64,000 nt of DNA, taken from the NCBI RefSeq assembly GCF_009795715.1, contig NZ_WTCR01000007.1:272651-336650 (forward strand), in the 5' to 3' direction. A model generated the notes under the pieces. That model searched no databases and was not told where the DNA came from. It was given only the letters and a program-made list of their open reading frames with translations. This document shows, one piece after another, positions 45,636 through 54,703 of this stretch; the first letter of the stretch is position 1; each line of letters begins with the position of its first letter. Origin of the DNA: Labilibaculum euxinicum. GTDB taxonomy: Bacteria > Bacteroidota > Bacteroidia > Bacteroidales > Marinifilaceae. Made by a program: the position numbers and the translations under genes.

Positions 45636-45737
45636 AGTTAATAAATTATGATTTATCTTAAACTTTTAAAATTACTGATACGCAGGAAACTGCAAGGCAC
45701 AGCAATTCCAACGCATCTTATAAAAATAAGATACAAA

Positions 45738-46106
45738 TCATAATCTATAATTCTGGAAACAGGAAAGTACCGTTTGGATTTTGGGGGGAGGAACAATATA
45801 CTCTACGAAATTCTTCCTGACATTAAGAGGTGTTTCAACCTTAATTAATTCAATTAAAGCCGGCAATACCACTTCCAATTGCTCAAAATCAAAAGTATAA
45901 GAAGAAATTGAAAAATCATTTTCAATTTTTACGGTAAAAACTTCATTATGGCAACAGCCTTGTGGAATTTCGCAGCAAGCTTTTGGTGCAGATAAAAAAG
46001 ACACATCTTTTACATTGCCCCCACAATAATGTACGGAGACAGTTATACCTGTTGTAACAACAAATACAACCAAGGCTAATAGTAAATGACTGAATTTCTT
46101 AAGCAT
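45738..46106 (-). CDS. HYC_CC_PP family protein, metal-cluster associated
   Basis: 122 residues. A hydrophobic N-terminus (about 1-24) is followed by the motifs that give this family its name: HYCGG near 27, ACCEI and GCCHN near 44-53, and IVPPPKI near the C-terminus. The cysteine and histidine pairs suggest metal binding at the membrane or periplasm. It lies ahead of cusA in the same orientation with a 102-bp gap, between the pump genes and the HMA-AraC regulator. The biochemical role of the family is not known to me. Confidence 0.8.
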   Translation of the reverse strand: MLKKFSHLLLALVVFVVTTGITVSVHYCGGNVKDVSFLSAPKACCEIPQGCCHNEVFTVKIENDFSISSYTFDFEQLEVVLPALIELIKVETPLNVRKNFVEYIVPPPKIQTVLSCFQNYRL

Positions 46107-46200
46107 TACAAATTATTTATACGACAAATATAACGCCTGTTTACAAAAAAGACGTGTATAATTTGTAAAAAGATGTGCACAATTTAGAAACAAAAGAGAT

Positions 46201-46773
46201 TTATATCTCATTTATAGAATGTCTTCCTGCTTTTTTATTTTTTCCAAATTCGGTAGGTGTTAAGCCGGTAATCGACTTGAATTGTCTGGAAAAATGTTGA
46301 CTGGAACTGTAATTTAACTGATAAGCGATTTCGCTGATACTCAATTCCTCGTAAAAAAGTAATTCTTTTGCTTTCTCAATTTTTTGAAGAATCAGGTACT
46401 TTTCGATTGTTTTACCTTCGAATTCGGAAAAAAGCTTGCTAAGTGAAGCATAACTATGTCCGATAGTCTTCTGCAAATGATCGGTTAAATTTCCTGCCTG
46501 AATGGCTTGTTCCTGATAATGAACGATTTTGATAATTTCACTTTTAACCTGCTCAATCAATTGCGCTTTCTTGTCGTTTAAAAGTTCAAAACCTATTTCT
46601 TCCAAGTCAACTTTCAGCTTTTGCTTTTCGCTCTCCGTTAATGATCGATCCAAAATCACTGTCCCTAAATCTATTTCAATAAAATTAAGGTTCAACTTCT
46701 TAAGAACCATCTCCACAGCAGCTATGCATCTTGGACAGACCATGTTTTTTATATGAATGCGGTTTTGTTCCAT
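46201..46773 (-). CDS. AraC-type regulator with N-terminal HMA-like metal domain
   Basis: 190 residues in two parts: an HMA-like domain (about 1-70) with NMVCPRCIAAVEMVL, where the CxxC should bind a soft metal, and an AraC DNA-binding domain (about 85-180) with LFYEELSISEIAYQLNYSSS and HFSRQFKSITGLTPTEF. It should sense copper or a similar cation directly in the cytosol and control the efflux genes that follow. This differs from the usual MerR/CueR or CusRS control. It is the most upstream gene of the cluster. Confidence 0.85.
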   Translation of the reverse strand: MEQNRIHIKNMVCPRCIAAVEMVLKKLNLNFIEIDLGTVILDRSLTESEKQKLKVDLEEIGFELLNDKKAQLIEQVKSEIIKIVHYQEQAIQAGNLTDHLQKTIGHSYASLSKLFSEFEGKTIEKYLILQKIEKAKELLFYEELSISEIAYQLNYSSSQHFSRQFKSITGLTPTEFGKNKKAGRHSINEI

Positions 46774-46959
46774 TTTACTATTTTAATCCGACAAGCGAAA
46801 CAAATAAACTACAAGTTATTCCTTTTTGCAAAGTCTTATTTCGCAGCTTGTTTCTAAAAGCAAAATAAGAAAAACCAGTCAGAAGGCATCTAAAACAAGA
46901 AAGGAAAATTAAACGTTTCGGATACCCTCTTTTATTTCCGAAGAAATCAATCTGAACCC

Positions 46960-47859
46960 CTATCCACAAACATGAGTAAGTTCATTTTTCAATGATTTTT
47001 GCCTTTTTTCACTTAAGGCAAACGAATCCAATAAATGAAAGTTTTCTTTTAGCTGCAAACAGGTAAGGATGTTTCGATCCATCAAATCCTGCTTTTCCTT
47101 TTTTGTAAGATTACTTAGTATCGTTACAGGATAAAGACGAAGCTCTTCAATAATTTCTTTCAGACCTCTGTTCCGGGGATAATCCCATCCTAACAGATGC
47201 AAACCACTACAAGTGCCGTACTGCACTGAATCGGGTGAGAAACGGGTATTTGTAACAACCCATCCCGTAAAGGAAAGGTTTTTGTATTCGGGCATATCCT
47301 TTCTTTTTTCGATGATGTCGTTCACACGCGAACGCACATACAAAGGCACCTGCACACTAACATGTTTGCCCTGATCTTTATGATATTTGCATTCGACCAA
47401 GTGCTGCTCCTTATTTCGGGTGGCAATTACATCCATTTCGTGGGTCACACAAACACCTTCAACCACCACTCCTACTTCAATCTCAAATTCTTGTTTTTTA
47501 AACAATTGCCCGATAAATTGCTCAAAAGGGTATCCTGTCGGGCCAAGCTCCATTATTGCTTTCTTTAAGCGGTAACGCATGGCCGAAGTATTTTTTTCGC
47601 GGCGCAGAATTGAAAAGGCCCGCGAATAGATTTGTTTGGTAGTAACCCCATTAAAAATCCAATCTTCAATATTCACAAGAATTTTTTCTATTGCTGCTGT
47701 ACTTGCCCCTGCATTTTGCAGCGAACGCTCTAACTTATCAATTGCAAAAAGCTCCTCATCACCCGAAGCTTTTTTCACAAAAATCGATTTACTATGAAAG
47801 GAATTTGTTTCCTTGCTGTCTTTATTTTCGATACTCTCCATCTGTTTTGAATTGGTCAT
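46960..47859 (-). CDS. ATP-cone domain fused to an Mrr-like restriction nuclease domain
   Basis: 299 residues. An ATP-cone (about 25-110; FVKKASGDEELFAIDKLERS, then VNIEDWIFNG), a nucleotide-binding regulatory module known from ribonucleotide reductase and NrdR, is followed by a PD-(D/E)XK nuclease domain (about 125-240) with GVVVEGVCVTHEMDVIA and HLVECKYH giving Asp and the E-x-K. It ends in a helix-hairpin-like tail (about 255-290). Seen: both motifs. Inferred: cleavage tuned by ATP/dATP level, with a possible defence or DNA-quality role. It stands alone, with no neighbour of similar kind. Confidence 0.75.
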   Translation of the reverse strand: MTNSKQMESIENKDSKETNSFHSKSIFVKKASGDEELFAIDKLERSLQNAGASTAAIEKILVNIEDWIFNGVTTKQIYSRAFSILRREKNTSAMRYRLKKAIMELGPTGYPFEQFIGQLFKKQEFEIEVGVVVEGVCVTHEMDVIATRNKEQHLVECKYHKDQGKHVSVQVPLYVRSRVNDIIEKRKDMPEYKNLSFTGWVVTNTRFSPDSVQYGTCSGLHLLGWDYPRNRGLKEIIEELRLYPVTILSNLTKKEKQDLMDRNILTCLQLKENFHLLDSFALSEKRQKSLKNELTHVCG

Positions 47860-47988
47860 TCTGGTCTTTCAATTTATTTGTTTCACAATGGGAATGGTAA
47901 AGCTAAAAAATAATGAATCACATTGTGGTTTTGTGAGGTTTATCTGTTTATCGTATTTGAAGTTTGCGCATTAAATTCCTGCTGCTTA

Positions 47989-49059
47989 TTACAGCCATTT
48001 CTTTTTCCGGAAGTACCATATCATTCCGGCGGCAACCAAAATCATGATAACAAGAATGCCGAAGTAGCCATATTTCCACTCCAGTTCGGGCATGTTCTTA
48101 AAATTCATACCATAAATACCTGCCAAAAAAGTAAGCGGAATAAAAACAGTTGCTATTAAAGTCAGAAACTTCATGGTGTTATTTAGCTGAGTATTCTGTT
48201 CGGACTCATACGTATCGCGAATATTTGAGAGATAATCGCGCAGGTAATCCAACTGATCGATGATAAACAAAATATGATCCTGCGTATCCCGGAAAAACTT
48301 CACATTCTCATCTGCGAATAAAACGGATTCGCTTTGAATTAAAAGATCATAAGACTCCTTCAAAGGTAAAATGCTTCCCCGGGCCTTCATGATCTGCTTC
48401 TTAAAATCCTGAATTTTCCGCGGAACAAAATCCGAATCTTCCTTTCCAATGCAATCCTCCAATTCAGTCAGCTGATCGTTCCAATTTTCAATGATGTGAA
48501 AATAGCTGTCCACAATTGTATCTGCTACAGCAAAAAACAAATAATCCACACCTTTCGACCGTATTCTTCGTGTACTGTTTCCCAAACGGGTAAATAAAGA
48601 ATCCAATACTGCATAGTTCGAATCCATAAAGGAGATCACATAATTTTCCCCTAAAATAAGATGAACTGGTACAGACTGAAACTTATATTCTCCCACCTTT
48701 GGGATCATCAATTTTAAGGAAAGAAAATTGTAGTGATCCAGATCCTCAAATTTAGGTCTCAAATGGGAATTAAGTACATCTTCCAAAGTCAGGTTGTGAA
48801 TGTCAAGCTGCCTGCCTAAATTCTCATAAGCCGGAATATCAATCCCTGAAAAATGAATCCAGGAAACCAAATCACCCTCTTTAAAGTCATATGTAATCTG
48901 GTTCAAATCAGTCGTATACTCGGATAGTTTAATTTCTTCAGAATTGTACTGCCTCACCTGAACCGAAGCATGCTCAAGTTCCCGGGTTCCAATATGCACC
49001 AGAGTTCCCGGAGCCATTCCTGTTTTTACCGAAATACGACTTGTTTTTTTCTTTGTCAT
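47989..49059 (-). CDS. corA: CorA-family magnesium/cobalt transporter
   Basis: An inner-membrane channel for Mg2+/Co2+. The 356-residue length is normal. A large acidic cytosolic N-terminal domain and long coiled stalk helices (about 195-300) lead to two membrane segments; the selectivity motif YGMNF is near 314 at the end of TM1, and the protein ends in the basic RKKKWL typical of CorA. It is divergent from mscS with a 72-bp gap, so the two promoters must be close together. Confidence 0.93.
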   Translation of the reverse strand: MTKKKTSRISVKTGMAPGTLVHIGTRELEHASVQVRQYNSEEIKLSEYTTDLNQITYDFKEGDLVSWIHFSGIDIPAYENLGRQLDIHNLTLEDVLNSHLRPKFEDLDHYNFLSLKLMIPKVGEYKFQSVPVHLILGENYVISFMDSNYAVLDSLFTRLGNSTRRIRSKGVDYLFFAVADTIVDSYFHIIENWNDQLTELEDCIGKEDSDFVPRKIQDFKKQIMKARGSILPLKESYDLLIQSESVLFADENVKFFRDTQDHILFIIDQLDYLRDYLSNIRDTYESEQNTQLNNTMKFLTLIATVFIPLTFLAGIYGMNFKNMPELEWKYGYFGILVIMILVAAGMIWYFRKKKWL

Positions 49060-49131
49060 GACAAAATAGTGTGATTAATTGTATCTTTAAATTAAACAAA
49101 TCATTTACTGGTTAACAAATATATTACAACA

Positions 49132-50019
49132 ATGATAGAAACATTTGAAGCTTTCTTAAAAAACCTTGGTGTTGGGTATAAATTACTTTTTATTCTTGGT
49201 ACAATCATCTCTGGTTTTTTAATTTCCAAACTCATTCAATTTTTTATGAGCCGCATGCTGAAAAAAGCCTCGGATCTATTAAAAGTTGATCCAACCAATT
49301 ACAGTTTTCTGAAAAATGCGGTTAGTTTCCTCATTTTTACAATTGTTGTTATCGTCGTTTTTTATTCGATACCTGAATTGAAAAATGTCGGTATAAGTTT
49401 AATGGCCAGTGCCGGTATTTTGGCTGCGATTCTTGGTTTTGCATCTCAACAGGCTTTTTCAAATATCATCAGCGGCATCTTCATAGTTATTTTTAAACCT
49501 TTTCATGTTGGCGATTTCATTAAAATAGGCGAATTACACTTGGGTACAGTTGAAGATATTACTTTGCGCCATACCGTGATTAAAAATCCTGAAAACAGGA
49601 GAATAATTATTCCCAACTCGGTTATTAGTTCCGAAACCATTTTAAATTCGTCGATTACCGATGCAAAAGTCTGCTCATTCATCGAAATAGGAATCAGTTA
49701 CTCTTCCAATATCGACAAAGCAATTGAAATCATTCAGAATCAGGCTTTGAACCACCCCAATTTTTATGACAACAGAACAGAGGAAGAAAAAGAGGAAAAT
49801 ATCGATCAGGTAGTAGTTCGGGTTATTAATCTGGGCGATTCGAGTGTTACGCTGAGAGCATATGTTTGGGCCGAAGATTCGGGCAAAGCTTTTGTGACGA
49901 AATGCGATTTACTGAAATCTATTAAAGAACAATTTGACAGAGACGGAATTGAGATTCCATTCCCGCATCAAACCGTCTACCTTCGACAGGAGAAACCGTT
50001 AACAATCACTCAAATTTAA
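49132..50019 (+). CDS. Small-conductance mechanosensitive channel, MscS family
   Basis: Opens under membrane tension to release solutes. 295 residues, the size of E. coli MscS (286). Three N-terminal membrane segments, of which the third, GILAAILGFASQQAFSNIIS near 96-115, has the Gly/Ala packing pattern of the pore helix. The beta domain follows with PFHVGDFIKIG, and the alpha/beta end has IPFPHQTVYL near the C-terminus. It is followed by the 41-bp repeat array. Confidence 0.93.
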   Translation: MIETFEAFLKNLGVGYKLLFILGTIISGFLISKLIQFFMSRMLKKASDLLKVDPTNYSFLKNAVSFLIFTIVVIVVFYSIPELKNVGISLMASAGILAAILGFASQQAFSNIISGIFIVIFKPFHVGDFIKIGELHLGTVEDITLRHTVIKNPENRRIIIPNSVISSETILNSSITDAKVCSFIEIGISYSSNIDKAIEIIQNQALNHPNFYDNRTEEEKEENIDQVVVRVINLGDSSVTLRAYVWAEDSGKAFVTKCDLLKSIKEQFDRDGIEIPFPHQTVYLRQEKPLTITQI

Positions 50020-50045
50020 AATCTGATTTTTTGTGAGGAAAACAA

Positions 50046-50472
50046 CAACTTTTTGCTTGGACGGCTTATTTCCCTGAGAAATACATCAACTTTTTGTCTG
50101 GACAACTTATATCCCTGAGAAATACGTCAACTTTTTGTCTGGATGACTTATTTCCCTGAGAAATACGTCAACTTTTTGTCTGGACAGCTTATTTCCCTGA
50201 GAAATACGTCAACTTTTTGTCTGGATGACCTTTTTGCCACGCATATAAGCCATTTTTTTGCTTGGACGACCCATCTGAAACTCATACGAGTCAACTTTTT
50301 GATTGGACGACTCATCTGAAACTCATACAAGACTTTTTTTTGTCTGGACAACCCATCTGAAACTCATACGAGTCAACTTTTTTTCTGGACGGCTCATCTG
50401 AAACTCATACAAGACTTTTTTTTGTCTGGACAACCCATCTGAAACTCATACAAGTCAACTTTTTGATTGGAC
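50046..50472. repeat. 41-bp tandem repeat, 10.4 copies
   Basis: Units start every 41 bp exactly from 50046 to 50456. Each begins with CAACTTTTTG and TCTGGAC. Units 1-4 continue CTTATTTCCCTGAGAAATAC (type A) and units 6-10 CATCTGAAACTCATAC (type B); unit 5 is a junction form. There are no unique spacers, so this is not a CRISPR array. Any reading frame through it is repeat-encoded. It fills the space between mscS and the convergent lipoprotein gene. Confidence 0.92.
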
Positions 50473-50473
50473 A

Positions 50474-50514
50474 AAAAAAAAGGCCGGGCTGGAAGCCTGA
50501 CCGTTCTCTTTTAT
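50474..50514. terminator. Bidirectional terminator after the 41-bp array
   Basis: GGCCGGGCT / AGCCTGACC pair with one mismatch around a 3-nt loop, with AAAAAAAA on the left and TTCTCTTTT on the right. It can serve mscS on the plus strand and the lipoprotein gene on the minus strand. Confidence 0.7.
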
Positions 50515-50577
50515 TCTGATACTTTTTTGAAACCACTTTTTCGGTTTTGTTCCCCTTTTGCAATTACAAAAATCCAT

Positions 50578-50997
50578 TTAAATTTTTGCAAAATTAAATT
50601 TATAGATTGCCTGTTCCTTGTACCCACTTCTGCTAACTGTTAAAACAATGCGTGTTACTCCATCAGTGGAGGTATTTGAATCAACATTAACAGATACGCC
50701 TGAACAAGAACTTTTTGCTGAAACAAAAGGCGTTTCTTTTGTCGTTGACAGTACTGAATATTCTATTACACAGTGTTTGGTAGATTCTGTGATTTGGCTT
50801 CCTGTAACAGCAATATTCTTGGAATCTTCTAATTTTAACAGCAGATGGTCATCAATGCTGTATTCTATGTCATTTACACTTATGCTTGTGATTCCAAGCA
50901 CACTGAAATCAGCTTTCGAAATTTCATTCTCATCTTTGTCACACGAGCAAACGGCAATTGTAATAAAAAACAATACCAAATATTTTAAAGTCTTCAT
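50578..50997 (-). CDS. Hypothetical lipoprotein
   Basis: 139 residues. A lipoprotein signal (VLFFITIAVCSC, Cys near 19) is followed by an acidic DKDENE stretch, which in Bacteroidota can resemble a surface-export signal after the Cys. The rest is a small beta-rich domain with repeated short strands (SVLGITSISVNDIEYSI), perhaps Ig-like, with two cysteines. No family is recognised. It precedes, in map order, the cassette-like array but has its own terminator. Confidence 0.7.
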   Translation of the reverse strand: MKTLKYLVLFFITIAVCSCDKDENEISKADFSVLGITSISVNDIEYSIDDHLLLKLEDSKNIAVTGSQITESTKHCVIEYSVLSTTKETPFVSAKSSCSGVSVNVDSNTSTDGVTRIVLTVSRSGYKEQAIYKFNFAKI

Positions 50998-51162
50998 TAT
51001 TGAATGTTTTATGTAAAAAAAATAAAGTCTGCAAATATAAAAAAAAGCAGCAATACATAATTAAGTTTGATGGCTATTTTAGTTTTTCGCGATGAACAGT
51101 AAATTGTTATTCTATTCCCGGGTTTTCAATTCCGTGTGCGGTTGATGGTATGGTGCCGCTCT

Positions 51163-52044
51163 CTATTTTAACCGTGTTATTTTTGTTGTTTTAAAATCAT
51201 ATTCACCAATTTCTCTTTTATCAATCCTGAATTGTCTGGAATCAAGATATTGCTCAATAAACGGCAAGTCGGGCGCATAATAAAAGGCACCTCCAATTTT
51301 AAGTGATTTTAATATTTCCATATACTTTTTTGCATACTCAATATAGTTTCCATCTTCTCTTAAATTATGGTGTTTAAAATGATTGGAAAATCCAAGATTA
51401 CTGATTATTGCTCCCCACTTTTCTATTCCATAATTATATTCCAGCCAATCAAAATTGAAAAGATTATTACTTGTGAAAGAAAACCGGTCGATACCATATG
51501 TGTCAATGCCCTTCTCACATAAGTAATTGACTAAATTTCCTTGTTTTCCACAACCTATATCTAAAACCGGCTCTTTTAATTGTGTCGTTTCAATTTGCAG
51601 AATCTCAATTTGCAAACCGGGACTGTATTCTGAGCAGACAACAGGTTCAACTTTTGAACCGGCATTCAAATAAATTTTTTCGGCAAATGAATTGCTGTTC
51701 TTAATCCAGTCTTTTAGCCTTTTGTAATGATTTTTTGAAATGCTTTCTGCAGAAATTATTCCAGTACGCATATCTGCAAATAAACAGGTATAAATATTTC
51801 TCAGCTCATTTTTTGATTTTGTATCAAATGAATAGTATTGGTTTACCCTGCAAAATTCTTCAATGGCTTTATCAGCAGCATAATCGACTAAAAACTTTTC
51901 GGAATCACTGTTTAATTCATTGATGTTCGAAATTGCATTAATTGTTTCGTTAATAAAGCGAAACATTTCAGGCTTATCAAGGAAGATATTTTTCCCTTGA
52001 TTAAATTCTATCTGCTTATCGATACTTTGTATAAATTTATCCAT
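51163..52044 (-). CDS. Class I SAM-dependent methyltransferase
   Basis: 293 residues. The SAM-binding glycine loop is VLDIGCGKQGNLVNYLCEKG near 157-176, with the acidic strand-2 end GIDRF following. The N-terminal 140 residues are helical and may bind the substrate. The later motif YYAPDLPFIEQYL suits this fold. The substrate is unknown. It is at the 3' end of a tight group with the pyrophosphatase-like and HAD genes (25 and 19 bp apart). Confidence 0.8.
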   Translation of the reverse strand: MDKFIQSIDKQIEFNQGKNIFLDKPEMFRFINETINAISNINELNSDSEKFLVDYAADKAIEEFCRVNQYYSFDTKSKNELRNIYTCLFADMRTGIISAESISKNHYKRLKDWIKNSNSFAEKIYLNAGSKVEPVVCSEYSPGLQIEILQIETTQLKEPVLDIGCGKQGNLVNYLCEKGIDTYGIDRFSFTSNNLFNFDWLEYNYGIEKWGAIISNLGFSNHFKHHNLREDGNYIEYAKKYMEILKSLKIGGAFYYAPDLPFIEQYLDSRQFRIDKREIGEYDFKTTKITRLK

Positions 52045-52069
52045 TTAGTGCGTGCCTGTTTTTATTCCG

Positions 52070-52417
52070 TCAAGAATTGTTATCATGATTTATAAAAATC
52101 GCTTTCATGTAGTCTGAATTATTTAGAAAGTAAAGCACAACTTCGATTTCTTTTTCACTACATCCGTAAATAATTTTTATCTCAGAGTCATTTTTAATTC
52201 TATCAGCAATGCAAATTATTCCATTTATCTTTTTCTCCTTTTCTTCACCAATAAATATATCAATACCTCCTCCATCCATTGATTTAGTATTTGCAATAAA
52301 TCCATAATCAACCGGATAAATCATGTTCTCATATTTAGGGTGAGTTGTTCCCTTTTTTCTATCTATTACCAGCTTGTTTGATTTAATAAATTCATCAAGA
52401 ATATCCCAATAGGTCAT
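52070..52417 (-). CDS. Inorganic pyrophosphatase-like protein, short
   Basis: 115 residues. YPVDYGFIANTKSMDGGGID, continuing IFIG, at about 34-57 follows the conserved YPxxYGyI...S.DGD.hDvhv core of family I pyrophosphatases. The canonical DGDPxD is DGGGID here, so one catalytic Asp is replaced. The length is well below the usual 170-180 residues and the C-terminal acidic residues are absent, so an altered function is likely. It is tightly placed between the HAD and methyltransferase genes. Confidence 0.7.
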   Translation of the reverse strand: MTYWDILDEFIKSNKLVIDRKKGTTHPKYENMIYPVDYGFIANTKSMDGGGIDIFIGEEKEKKINGIICIADRIKNDSEIKIIYGCSEKEIEVVLYFLNNSDYMKAIFINHDNNS

Positions 52418-52436
52418 ATTTATTTCAATTATCTAT

Positions 52437-53036
52437 TTACAATCCCAAACGTTCAAGTTCATCTTTCAAATTTACTCCCTTTAACAGAGGTATTGTATTA
52501 AAACCAAGCCTGTTTGCTGCATTAATATTCTCCTGATTGTCATCAATAAATAATGATTCATTCGCTTCTAATCCATATCGGGTAAGTAACAATTGATATA
52601 TCCGTGCATCAGGTTTTATAATTTTCTCTGTTCCTGAAACTACTATACCTTCTAATTCCTTGAAAAAAGGATATTGATCAAATACTATTGGAAATGTTTC
52701 AGCCGACCAATTCGTGAGTCCAAACAAGCGATATTTATCTTTCAAATCCTTTATCAGCGCGGCATTTTCTTCGATTGCTCCCCCAATCATTTTTACCCAA
52801 TCAGAATAATAATTCCTAATCTCTTTTTCGTATTGAGGGATTTCTTTTACTAATTCTTCAGTTGCTTCATTTAATGAGCGACCTGCATCTTGTTTGATAT
52901 TCCATTCGGTACTGCAAACGTCCTTTAAAAAGTATTCCATTTCTGCTTCATCCTGAAATACATTCCGATAAAGGTATCTCGGATCCCAATCAATCAGTAC
53001 ACCTCCAAAATCGAATATTATGTTTTTTATTTTCAT
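52437..53036 (-). CDS. HAD-superfamily hydrolase
   Basis: 199 residues from the ATG at 53036, which opens directly onto the catalytic strand KNIIFDFGGVLIDWD. A longer upstream reading would translate the palindromic leader repeat. Further HAD motifs are GLTNWSAETF near 113 (motif II), the Lys in KIIKPD near 145 and FIDDNQENINAA near 168 (motif IV). A helical cap lies between motifs I and II. The form resembles epoxide-hydrolase-N/haloacid dehalogenase-like phosphatases. The substrate is unknown. Confidence 0.85.
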   Translation of the reverse strand: MKIKNIIFDFGGVLIDWDPRYLYRNVFQDEAEMEYFLKDVCSTEWNIKQDAGRSLNEATEELVKEIPQYEKEIRNYYSDWVKMIGGAIEENAALIKDLKDKYRLFGLTNWSAETFPIVFDQYPFFKELEGIVVSGTEKIIKPDARIYQLLLTRYGLEANESLFIDDNQENINAANRLGFNTIPLLKGVNLKDELERLGL

Positions 53037-53067
53037 CTGTTTATAATTTGATTTTAAGTTTTTGTCA

Positions 53068-53133
53068 GATGGAACTCCCAAATTACACTCATTCTCCTGC
53101 GTGTAACACTTTTTGCATGGTCGTTTCATACTG
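53068..53133. repeat. Palindromic leader repeat, copy B (ahead of the HAD gene)
   Basis: GATGGAACTC at 53068 and GCATGGTCGTTTCATACTG ending at 53133 match the two arms of copies A and C with several changes. The AT-rich module TTATAATTTG (53041-53050) lies between it and the HAD start codon, as in copy C. Confidence 0.55.
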
Positions 53134-53201
53134 TTGTAAATTGTAATTACAGCGCAAAGCTAAGGGGTAGTAAATTTAAGAAATTGTATATTTTAAACAG
53201 G

Positions 53202-54035
53202 TTAAAATAATTTAAAGTTGTAATTGATGATTTTGCTTTCCTTATCAGCCAATTTTATGAATGCTTGATAAGCTGACGGTGTTTGGTTTACGAACATTTT
53301 AAATTCACGAATGAAGTGTGCCTGGTCGAAATATCCTGAATTTGATCCTATTGAGGTTAGATTATCCTGACTGTCGATCAAACTGCAAAGCGATTTGCGA
53401 AATTTAATCAGTCTCTCAAATTTCTTAGGAGCGATTCCAACAATTTGGGTGAAACTTCTGTTAAGCGCTGTATAATTTGTTCCTGTTCTTTTGCAATAAT
53501 CTTCAATAGAACATGTCTCATCATTCCACCTGAATTGTTTGTAAAAATCCATTATTTGAGAGACTGCATCATGTAATTTTTCGCAATGTAAATCACTTAA
53601 CAGTCCGCAAAGCTTGTCAATTAATACAGTGTCCGAATCGCTGACAGAACAATTAAGGATGTCCTTTATTCCTTTTGTTTCAAGCGGGTAATCAATTGAA
53701 TTATTAATTAGCTTTTTTCCTTGAATCTGAATAAAAGGATATAAACCAAAGGCAAAAAATCTTACTCCAATTATTTTAGTGCCGGCGGGATAGACTAATA
53801 CTGTGTTTTTAGTAGAAATGCCTTCTATTTGCGGGACTTCAATTAATATTTCATCTCGTTTGTATGCAGAATGATTCAGTGGGAAAATTAAGTTAACGTA
53901 CTGATTTGGTGGGATCATTAATTCTACTTCTGCTTCCTTATTCTCTGCCACCCAAATTCTTTCAATCAAATCTGGAAATAGTTCAGCTTTGTATGTTTTT
54001 ATAGTAAGCAATTCGTTTTTTTTAATTACAAACAA
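53202..54035 (-). CDS. AraC-family transcriptional regulator (DUF6597-like N-terminus)
   Basis: 277 residues. The N-terminal half (to about 160) is a cupin-like ligand domain with LIERIWVAENKEAEVELMIP near 22, and VYPAGTKIIGVRFFAFGLYP near 91. The C-terminal AraC DNA-binding domain has two HTH units, the second with LTSIGSNSGYFDQAHFIREF near 230. The target and effector are unknown. It stands alone between spacers of 165 and 101 bp in the cassette-like region. Confidence 0.85.
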   Translation of the reverse strand: MFVIKKNELLTIKTYKAELFPDLIERIWVAENKEAEVELMIPPNQYVNLIFPLNHSAYKRDEILIEVPQIEGISTKNTVLVYPAGTKIIGVRFFAFGLYPFIQIQGKKLINNSIDYPLETKGIKDILNCSVSDSDTVLIDKLCGLLSDLHCEKLHDAVSQIMDFYKQFRWNDETCSIEDYCKRTGTNYTALNRSFTQIVGIAPKKFERLIKFRKSLCSLIDSQDNLTSIGSNSGYFDQAHFIREFKMFVNQTPSAYQAFIKLADKESKIINYNFKLF

Positions 54036-54136
54036 GCTGTTGCACGGTCGTGCTTTGCTAAAAGAAATTTCAATTCATCACCCGCCGTAGATGGAGTAAA
54101 CTCATTTGTATGTCTACGATAAACACAGTCACCCAA

Positions 54137-54682
54137 TTATTGATTTAAATACTCCTCTGTGGTTTGCACTGTTGAATAAAAATAATTTAATGCTGATAAA
54201 AAACTATTCTGAACTTCATTGGCTTCAACAACTTTTCCATTGTATTCTAAATCTTTTGTTGCACAAGCATCACCAATAACAGAAATAGTAAATCCAAAAT
54301 CTTTTGCAGCTCTTGTTGTTGCATCAACGCACATATGCGTCATCATTCCGCATATGACCAAATCAGTTATTTGTGTTTCTTCAAGATATTGCATCAGGTC
54401 TGTTTCTCTGAAACTATTTGGATAATGTTTAACGACTATCTTCTCACTTTTTAAAGGACTGATGGTGTTATGAATTTCTGCTCCTTTTGTATTTGGTAAA
54501 AAGAATGATGCATCAGGTCGTGTTGCAATGTGCTGAATAAAGATTACGGGTAATGCCTCTGCTCTAAATTTGTCTAAAAGAAGTTTTGCTTTCCGGCAGG
54601 CTTTATCCGAATGAACAAGAGTCATTGTTCCATTTTCAAAATAATCATTCTGAATATCTATTATAACCAGTGCTTTTTTCAT
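54137..54682 (-). CDS. Cysteine hydrolase, isochorismatase family
   Basis: 181 residues, the usual size. The catalytic triad is visible: Asp near 9 in LVIIDIQNDYF, Lys in VVKHYPNSF near 84, and Cys in MMTHMCVDATTRAAKDFGF near 117. Family members hydrolyse amides or isochorismate-like substrates; which one is used here is unknown. A single-gene unit with about 100 bp before and 67 bp after it. Confidence 0.88.
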   Translation of the reverse strand: MKKALVIIDIQNDYFENGTMTLVHSDKACRKAKLLLDKFRAEALPVIFIQHIATRPDASFFLPNTKGAEIHNTISPLKSEKIVVKHYPNSFRETDLMQYLEETQITDLVICGMMTHMCVDATTRAAKDFGFTISVIGDACATKDLEYNGKVVEANEVQNSFLSALNYFYSTVQTTEEYLNQ

Positions 54683-54703
54683 TTTTATCCATTTTTAATT
54701 TAG

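Noticed and set aside
46778..46969. Minus-strand 63-residue frame between the AraC and Mrr-like genes
   Set aside because: No signal, no conserved motif and no coupling to neighbours; it looks like chance.
50148..50351. Open reading frame on the minus strand within the 41-bp repeats
   Set aside because: The peptide is only the translation of the repeat and has no start or context of its own.
50046..50472. Possible CRISPR array from 41-bp periodicity
   Set aside because: Units follow each other directly with no variable spacers, and no cas gene is near.
53037..53129. Longer start for the HAD gene with a Cys-rich N-terminus
   Set aside because: This stretch is the palindromic leader repeat shared with two other genes, so it is not coding.
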